The position numbers and the translations under genes were made by a program. Below the pieces are notes generated by a model. The model ran no database searches. It saw only the letters and a program-made list of their open reading frames with translations, and had not been told where the DNA came from. From Paracentrotus lividus (Eukaryota > Echinodermata > Echinoidea > Camarodonta > Echinidae), in contig CALNVZ010003425.1 in the NCBI GenBank assembly GCA_940671915.1, positions 35,820,191 through 35,884,190 on the forward strand: a stretch of DNA of 64,000 nt. Direction: 5' to 3'. Within the stretch, counting starts at the first letter, position 1, and every line of letters begins with the position of its first letter. Positions 33,555 through 64,000 of this stretch are shown here, piece by piece.

Positions 33555-36350
33555 GTGAGAGGAGAAGTCACATTCATTTATCTCTTCTTCATTTTTTGCT
33601 CTTTTGTACTCGTGTATTTTCTTCTTATTTTTGTTGAAACACCAGCGGAATCCAAATTTGATGCAACTGTTAACAAAGACCTAATAGAATATCTTGTACA
33701 TGTATGTACAAAAATCAATTACAGTCCACTTCCATTATTAGGAAGTTATCAGGACTATTCACGTTGCCTTGTAATTCTGAACACCTAGGTAATGGCAAAG
33801 ACACTCGGGCACATGTGTGAAATTAGGACTGGAAGTAAATCTTGTATCTGTGCTAGTTATAACTGGAGTAAACCGTGCTGACAAAACAGTACAAAATGGT
33901 GAATTCTTGTAGAGTGTAGGGCTTGAATCTAATCAATGTACAAATGCTGAAGCATATCAAATTCTAGTAGTACCCATCATAAAAATTAATACTAAAGCCT
34001 TATCCTCTTTATGATTTAGGCTGCGGTGCTGAAGGATACATTAGCCAAGCTGAGCGAGGCGGACAGTGCCCTCACAGAGATGGAGACGACAGCATCCCAG
34101 CAGCTTCAGATGTTAGCCAGCCAATCAGAGACAGCGTTAGATGCAGCTCATACCAAGATTAAGCAGATGCAGTCAAGGATACGGGATCTGGAAGCATTTA
34201 TTGAGGTATGGTTCTCTATGATGTTCTGTCCCCACTAAATGATTGGAATTGACTTGATTGATAGCTGCACAATTGATTAATAACTCAGTCGGAAGAACAT
34301 TGATCCCTGGTTCAGAACCAAGTTAATACGCTAGTGCACTTCAGCATTGATCCCAAATACTAAGTTAGCAGTCGGGTAAAATCAACCAAACTAAATTAAG
34401 CTAAATAACAAGCACTGATTTGGATTATTTAAATTTTTTACTTTGGTTCAATTCAATTTAAAAGCTATTCATCAGTCTTAAAGTTTGTTATGAAGAAGGG
34501 TTTTAATCCAAGAATGGGAGTCGTGATAGCTCTGTCAGTAGAGTGGTAATCCCGTAACGGGGAGATCCCTGGTTCGAAAGCAAGTCGATGTGCTATTGCC
34601 CTTTGGTAAGGCATTAATCCCTGACATCAAGTCCCTGGGATAGGACTTAATGCCAAAGGGCCTAGGGTTGCTCACTTTTAAGCATTAATTGCTTCCTAAG
34701 CAGTCAGGTTAAATGAACCAAACTAAACTAAGCTAAAAAACATAAACACTGATTTGTTCTTTGTTTTCACCAAGATATTATTCATTTATAGTTTTTTTGT
34801 ATAAAATTTTAAGGATTTTTTTTTTTTTTTTTAAACTTCAAGTCATTTCGATCCAAATGCTATTGATCAGTCTTATAGTTTGCTGTAAAAACGTTTTTAA
34901 TCCTAGAAATCGAACTGTTTTCTTTCCTTGTAAACTTATAATTGATCATATCATCTGTCTGCTCTAGGATTTGGCAAAAGAAATCTCATCACAAGCGCAG
35001 ACAGCCCTAGACCAGGCCCTAACAAAGAGTTCCAGGACTAAGACACCTGAACCAGACCCTGAGAAGGACCAGTCTATGATCCGAGCCCAGAGTATAGCAT
35101 CCTCCATTCTCAACATGAGCACCAAGGACCTGGAACAGTTCATGGAAGATGAGAAAGAAGAAGGCCAAACTCAACCAGTAAGATTAAGACGCATTGATTT
35201 TGTATGCTTACCTTAAGCCTGCCTCACACTGTGCGATCTGCTACGATACAATTTTGGAACAAATAGCATTTTACATTTATTGTGACATCCGAAACGTAAA
35301 ATTATCTTTTGTGGGGTTCGGAACATTCAAAGGAACAATGAAATCAAAACTTTGTTTAAATGAAAGCCATTAATTATATGCAAAGGCCAAATTGGCCTTA
35401 AATCGCAAGATTGCTGTGACGTCAATGTGATAATGAATAAATTTGCTTGTATTCAGAGAAGGGGGTACACATTAGCCATTAATTTCAATTTTAGTATTTT
35501 TTAAAAGTTTTTTTTTTTCATTTTTTAAATGTTCAAATCAAATAATGTAAAATACTATGTCATATACATATACTATGTCATTCAGTGTATATGTTTACAT
35601 GGTGACATGACATTTGCATGAGAATTTCTGATATACAATGATCTTTTCCAGAAATTTGGCATTTATTCTCTAATTCGTAAACTCTTGTGTCTTTATGCCA
35701 ATAATTGTATAATTTGTATTTGATCCACCCAGGTCAAGCAGCTTGCATCACATGATCAAGATGGTGCATGGCAGCAACAGATAAAGGCACTACTCAGATC
35801 TAAGGTATCTTTGAAATGTTTTATATGTAATTAGTCTTTGTCCATAGAATTTTGTTTTTTTGGACATGCACTTTTTAGTTAATATTGTGTTATTTTACCA
35901 GCTTGATAATAGAAAACCTGCAAATACAGTCAAGTGCCATGATAACAAACATCACTACCAGATTTTGTTGTACTGCATATATCTATTGTGCAATTGCGGT
36001 CATGGTCCATTTCTATAAAATTACCCTATATTGAGTGAAAATGTTCATGAAGACCGACTTAATGTATGAAATTTGGGGGATGAAAACACTAAGAAAATAT
36101 CAACTTTTACAATCACGATTTTGTCCTGGTTTCAAGAAGCACGTTTAACAACAGTAGGCTATACTTTGAAAATTTGAAATCAGATTGCAACTTTATTTAT
36201 TCTGAAAAGATTAATTATATTTCTCTTTAAATTTTTTATAGCTATCTTTCTTGATTTCAGAAGTTTTCATCAAAGAAGTTAAAGGATTCGATGATGGAGA
36301 AACTACACACTAGAGATGAAGCTCTCGCACTGGCAAGAGAATCAAGATGA
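33399..36350 (+). CDS. CNTLN: C-terminal part of a centlein-like coiled-coil protein
   Basis: Five exons (33399-33554, 34020-34205, 34968-35177, 35733-35804, 36261-36350), all phase 0 with AG/GT borders, encode the last 237 residues. Exons 1-2 are coiled coil with heptads and many Glu/Lys/Leu. The third has RAQSIASSILNMSTKDLEQF and an acidic run; the fourth and fifth end in helical, basic sequence (KFSSKKLKDSMMEKL). The pattern SIA-ILN-S--DLE, acidic run, W--QI--LL recalls the C-terminus of vertebrate centlein, a centriole-cohesion protein. This is from memory of the family and is moderate evidence. The convergent CCDC171 neighbour supports it, since CNTLN and CCDC171 are linked in human. Upstream exons were not found. 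Coding certainty is high; identity is moderate. Confidence 0.6.
34020..34205 (+). CDS. CNTLN: CNTLN-like exon b (coiled coil)
   Basis: 62 codons, donor GAG|GTATGG. Coiled coil ending AAHTKIKQMQSRIRDLEAF. Confidence 0.8.
34255..34880 (+). repeat. duplicated SINE-like sequence in a CNTLN intron
   Basis: Two copies (about 34255-34510 and 34511-34880). Each has a tRNA-like head (box A TAGCTCTGTCAGTAGAG, box B CCTGGTTCGAAAGC in the second; CTGGTTCAGAACC in the first), then CCAAACTAAACTAAGCTAAA and AACACTGATTTG. The heads lack a full cloverleaf, so these are tRNA-derived retroposons, not tRNA genes. Confidence 0.65.
34968..35177 (+). CDS. CNTLN: CNTLN-like exon c
   Basis: 70 codons, acceptor CTGCTCTAG, donor CCA|GTAAGA. 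Carries the most conserved segment, SIASSILNMSTKDLEQFMED. Confidence 0.8.
35733..35804 (+). CDS. CNTLN: CNTLN-like exon d
   Basis: 24 codons between CACCCAG and GTATCT. Encodes DGAWQQQIKALLRSK. Confidence 0.75.
36261..36350 (+). CDS. CNTLN: CNTLN-like terminal exon
   Basis: 29 codons and TGA after TTGATTTCAG. Ends EKLHTRDEALALARESR. Confidence 0.78.
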   Translation, partial: KFSSKKLKDSMMEKLHTRDEALALARESR

Positions 36351-37653
36351 TATCGAGTGCATAGAATGTGGCCATAATAAGGCAAAATGACGTTACCTGA
36401 AATATCTTCTCTTTTTTTTTTAAGGAACAAGGAAATCTAAAAATTAAATCCTTTCCCATTTTTCTGTCATTTGATTGTTACAAAAAATGTACATTTTAAA
36501 TAATGGAAACTTTCCAAGGTATTTTTACAGAATATCTTCATAAACTTTTTCAGCAAAAATGCATTTGTTTCATTTGATACAAACTGTCCAGTGGAAACTC
36601 ATTATAACAAGGTTATTGGGCCCATAGAATTTATCTCGTTATACTCAGGGTAAACAACAAAAGAATTCAAAGAGCTGGGACTAGCAAAATTACCTCGTTA
36701 TATCAGATCTCGTTATAACTAGATTCCACTGTACAGTATTCTGTTTATGTAATGCCTCTATTTTGCCCAAGAGCATATTATCTTTGATTTCGGAAACAAG
36801 AAGAAATTTCAGTGAGGAGGATTGCTAACTGCTATTGTGATTTAGTGTACTTGTCCATTTTTCTTGTTTTCTATCAAAATGACTTGGCTTATAAAGATAT
36901 ATTTTGTGTAAGTCTTGTATCCCATGTCAGTTAAATAGTACATTTAATGTGTCTATATTCAACTAATGATAGTAATAACCATGCAAGTATTTTAGTTTCA
37001 TGTTACAAAAATTTATTCAAAAAAAAGAAATGTGAATTTCAGGAAATACTATTTTTTTAGCACAATGTTACATACATGTATACATAAATTTACAGATTTT
37101 AGACATAAGCAAAATATTGAAATATACATATAATACAGTCAATGAGAATTATAAATTAAGCTTATAATTTCAGTCTTATTTACAAACACTACACAACTAT
37201 AGTTCTAGAAAATCTTTGGTCAAACTGTACAGTACATGACATTGGTCAAAGACTTTTAAAATTGAATACTTTAAGAGAACTCTTGCCCTCATGAATAAAT
37301 TAATCGAAATATACATGTATATACATATTTAAAAACGAAATCAGCATATTACAAATGTAAGACACAGTTCTGGAAAACTATTAATCCTAGGGAAGATAAT
37401 GAATTTGCTGCGCTTTTAACTATAGGCTACTATGTAATGTAATATTTTCAGTTTGTATTCACTGCTGGTTTGTATATATTTTTTATTCATCTACATTTGC
37501 ATTCTTCTGCAATTCCACTTATCGTGCTGTAAATTTGTATAAAAAGTAAAGCATTGTAAATAGTCAGCAATTTAATACTTTAGTGATGTTTCTGGACATT
37601 TTTTATATTTATTACATACATGCAATTTTGTTTGTATATATTATTGAAATAAA
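36351..37653 (+). other. 3'UTR of the CNTLN-like gene
   Basis: AT-rich, non-coding, ending at AATAAA (37648-37653). It carries a small MITE at 36589-36731. Confidence 0.5.
36589..36731. mobile_element. MITE in the 3'UTR (CAGTGGAA termini)
   Basis: CAGTGGAAACTCATTATAAC is mirrored by CTCGTTATAACTAGATTCCACTG. 143 bp, TA on the right flank. Non-coding. Confidence 0.7.
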
Positions 37654-38029
37654 GACCCAAGATAATCAAGACCATTCTACAGGAATGTCATTTTGTAGTA
37701 CTGTGGTGTTTTACATAAATTAAATTTGTAAAAATAAATTCTACTGAATGGAACAAGTAGAGAGTTATAAAAGAAAGTATTCTTTTATTGGACCATATGC
37801 ATAACTGTACCAGTAATTGCTTTTAGGCATATTTCAATTGTACATTTAATTTTGAAATCAATTCAATACTCATTAAATTATTTTCCTCAAATGTTAAAAC
37901 AGTAAGTCTTATAAATGATGAGAAATATTATAATAAGAGGAAAATGAATGAGAAATATTCCAATAAAAGCAATGACATGCTTTTATGCATATGGCCCATT
38001 ATTTTCTTCTTAATTGGTTAAAACTATTA

Positions 38030-38580
38030 TATAAATAGTGTACAATCTATCGCGCAATATACTGGATTATAGGTACAACAAATACTTAATTATCCTGAGT
38101 GCAGATTTTTTTTTTCTCCGAGGCCGCAGGCCGAGGTGAAATAGATCTGCACGAGGGGTAATTTAGTATTTTGGAGTTCATATAGTCCAGTAATGTTGCA
38201 AGATGGAGCGTTCACTATTTATTATAGTAAATAGACCCCCTAGATCTTTGACCTTGCCTCATCTGGTTTTATCTTTGCCAAATTTTTGGTGCAAATTTAG
38301 CTATTGTGACGTATTTTGTTGCTCCGCGTATCCATTGTTATAAGCTGTTGTGCGCAACATTTTACTGATATTACGCGCTGGCGCAATGAGACAAACGAAA
38401 GAATCGATACTCTCCCCATTCATTTAACACGGGCTTTACCCTACAAAAACCGAAAGTTATATTGTACATATGTACAATATAACTTTTTGAAGGTAGGTCA
38501 TGTGGTACTGATCTATCCAATGACGACGTGTATTTTTCTACCACTATTTACTATAAGCGCTTAGAAACACTAAGGTGGAT
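38030..38580. repeat. dispersed repeat with GAGGCCGCAGGCCGAGG hairpin, copy 1
   Basis: Shares CCGAGGCCG.AGGCCGAGG, TTTATTATAGTAAATA, CCTAGATCTTTGACCTTGCC and TTATTACGCGC-like words in order with 54965-55500. A LINE-like tail (AAGCGCTTAG, ATATATAAATGCAACTATTA) closes it. Non-coding. Confidence 0.75.
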
Positions 38581-39784
38581 ATTAAGGGATATATAAATGC
38601 AACTATTATTATTATTATGATATACTTGTATACTGTAAGCAACTTACTTTATACCATTTACCCATCCCATTAACAAAAGAAATGTGGGACAAACATGAGC
38701 AATGTGTGTTAGTCATTTACACTGACGTCAATGCCAAAATGTCTCTTAGCCGGAAATGCTGTTCTTATCAAATACATTACACGTTTCTGATTTATATAAG
38801 ATTCTAATATTTCCAGCTTATTTTCGTATACGGACGTGATGTTTACTCTTGAATTGATTACAATTGATGTTGCCTAGATATGGTTGCGTGGAGGAAAGAC
38901 ATCTACACCATGTTCATGGAAGGTACTCCAATCAGCCGATGGTCATTATACTCTTGGGTGTTTTATAGGAGAGGAACTGATGCCCGCTGGAGTCGACATC
39001 CTGAAATTAAATGATGGTGAAAAATTTAAAGATAACAACCATATAGATAACAATCATGAAAGCAGTACTGGTAATAACAATATAAATTTGTACTGCGTTC
39101 ATATCTAAAATCGATCATGGATTTTCAATAAGGAAAGTCTTTAGAAAAAATATCAAGGATTTAATAAGCCATTCATCGCACTTTGAAACACCTATCATAT
39201 GAGAATTGTCCACATGTCTATAGAAATCATCCTCAAAATGATCAAAGGTACCATTTTTCTAATATAATTTTGAATGTAACAAATACGATGTGGACCCAAA
39301 ATAAGGTGATTGTAAAAGAATTCTTGCGATGAAAGAACACCTGCAGGTAATAGTAAGGGTATGATAAGGTAAATTGCCAGATGGTCTAAGCCCACTTTGA
39401 AAACCAATGCCAGTTTGGTCTCGTCCCACATAGTCTAATTCCATTTTGTCTACAACCAGTTTGTCTAATTACCCTTTAGTCTCATTGCCACTTTGCCTAT
39501 TTACCATTTTGTCTAATCTAAATAGACAAATAATCACAAAAGAAGCAATTACCGGTAGACCAAAAAAGTAATTAGACAAATTGGAAATTTGACTTCGGGG
39601 TCATTAGGCCAAGTGAGAATTAGACTAAGTATGTTTTAGACCAAGCTGGAATTAGATGACATTGCTCGTAAAGTAAATGGGTTTGTTTTACATGGTATAA
39701 ACCAATAAGAGGAACGAGCCGACTGCTGTTACACCAAGTGGATAAACATCAGATGAACTAGACGAAGAGAAAAAGTGCACTCAC
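38581..39784. other. gap between CNTLN and CCDC171 3' ends
   Basis: The final CCDC171 exon should lie here on the minus strand but was not identified. A plus-strand frame at 38881-39108 (GGKTSTPCSWKVLQSADGHY) follows a possible CCTAG acceptor and ends in Asn/His/Ser-rich low complexity; unassigned. From 39430 to 39640 TTGTCTAATT words occur in both orientations, a decayed foldback. Confidence 0.4.
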
Positions 39785-63558
<23,774 letters not shown>

Positions 63559-63598
63559 CTATTCAGCTGATAATATTAATGATATCTATAATTATTAC

Positions 63599-64000
63599 TT
63601 AATATTATTATAACCTAACCTTGTGAGTTCATCTTTCAAAGCATTGAAGTTCTTCTGATAAAGATCAATCTGTTTAGATGTTCCTGCTAATACTTCTCTC
63701 TTCTGATCCTATTCAGCTGATAATATTAATGATATATATTGTTATCAATTAATATTATTATAACCTACCCTTGTGAGTTCATCTTTCAAAGCATTGAAGT
63801 TCTTCTGATAAAGATCAATCTGTTTAGATGTCCCTGTGCTAAATAACTTCTCTCTTCTGATCCTATTCAGCTGATAATATTAATGATATCTATTGTCATT
63901 AATTAATATTATTATACACCTACCCTTGTGAGTTCATCTTCAGCGCATTGAAGTTCTTCTGATAAAGATCAATCTGTTTAGATGTCCCTGCTAATACTTC
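63599..64000 (-). pseudogene. three decayed tandem copies of the exon 63558-63469
   Basis: Copies at 63620-63708, about 63769-63857 and from 63924 to the window end, period about 150 bp. The first keeps the frame but has lost the aligned GT donor. The second has a 4-nt gain and an in-frame TAG. The third has lost one base (GCGCTGAAGATG) and frameshifts. Only the copy at 63469-63558 is fully usable. The array runs off the window. Confidence 0.75.

Noticed and set aside
38881-39108. Possible plus-strand exon (SWKVLQSADGHYTLGCF)
   Set aside because: Only a weak acceptor, no partner exon, no recognised domain, and it ends in Asn-rich low complexity. Mentioned in the gap entry but not called.

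Overview
This is eukaryotic nuclear DNA, AT-rich and intron-rich, packed with foldback transposons, SINE/LINE tails and simple repeats. The genes are spliced with GT-AG introns. The deep homologues (a CCDC171 orthologue, a probable centlein, a rhodopsin-class GPCR) point to an animal. The repeat style and the GPCR fit a marine deuterostome, most likely an echinoderm such as a sea urchin; that assignment is inference.

Layout. (1) 1-3.0 kb: a small two-exon gene on the minus strand (1353-2737), driven by a paired-CCAAT promoter module. (2) 4.3-10.6 kb: a two-exon class A GPCR on the minus strand. Its last exon has been tandemly copied as decayed fragments, and one fragment was split by a 3.35-kb inverted-repeat transposon that left a TCA target duplication. 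(3) 13.4-31.9 kb: a tandem gene cluster. Three related genes (17941-19267, 23776-24453, 30451-31661, all plus strand) sit about 6 kb apart. They share near-identical proximal promoters, and the spacers repeat three kinds of regulatory-looking module (called A, B and C here). The proteins are acidic and end in a conserved Cys-containing helical domain. Two of them begin with a small Tudor/SH3-like exon, which also resembles exon 1 of the minus-strand gene at 1353-2737. I recognise no described family.

(4) 33.4-37.7 kb: the last five coding exons and 3'UTR of a coiled-coil protein, plus strand, probably centlein (CNTLN). (5) 39.8-64 kb: eighteen consecutive exons of a CCDC171 orthologue on the minus strand, with every reading phase chaining correctly. 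Its 5' end lies beyond the window and its final exon was not found. CCDC171 and CNTLN are near neighbours on human 9p22, so the pair may be an ancient linkage.

The most notable signals are: the tandem acidic gene family; a promoter module recurring five times with invariant spacing (inverted CCAAT, 21 nt, TTTAATCAT, 16 nt, CCAAT), mostly without a gene after it; and repeated duplication of exon edges with their splice sites, in both CCDC171 and the GPCR.
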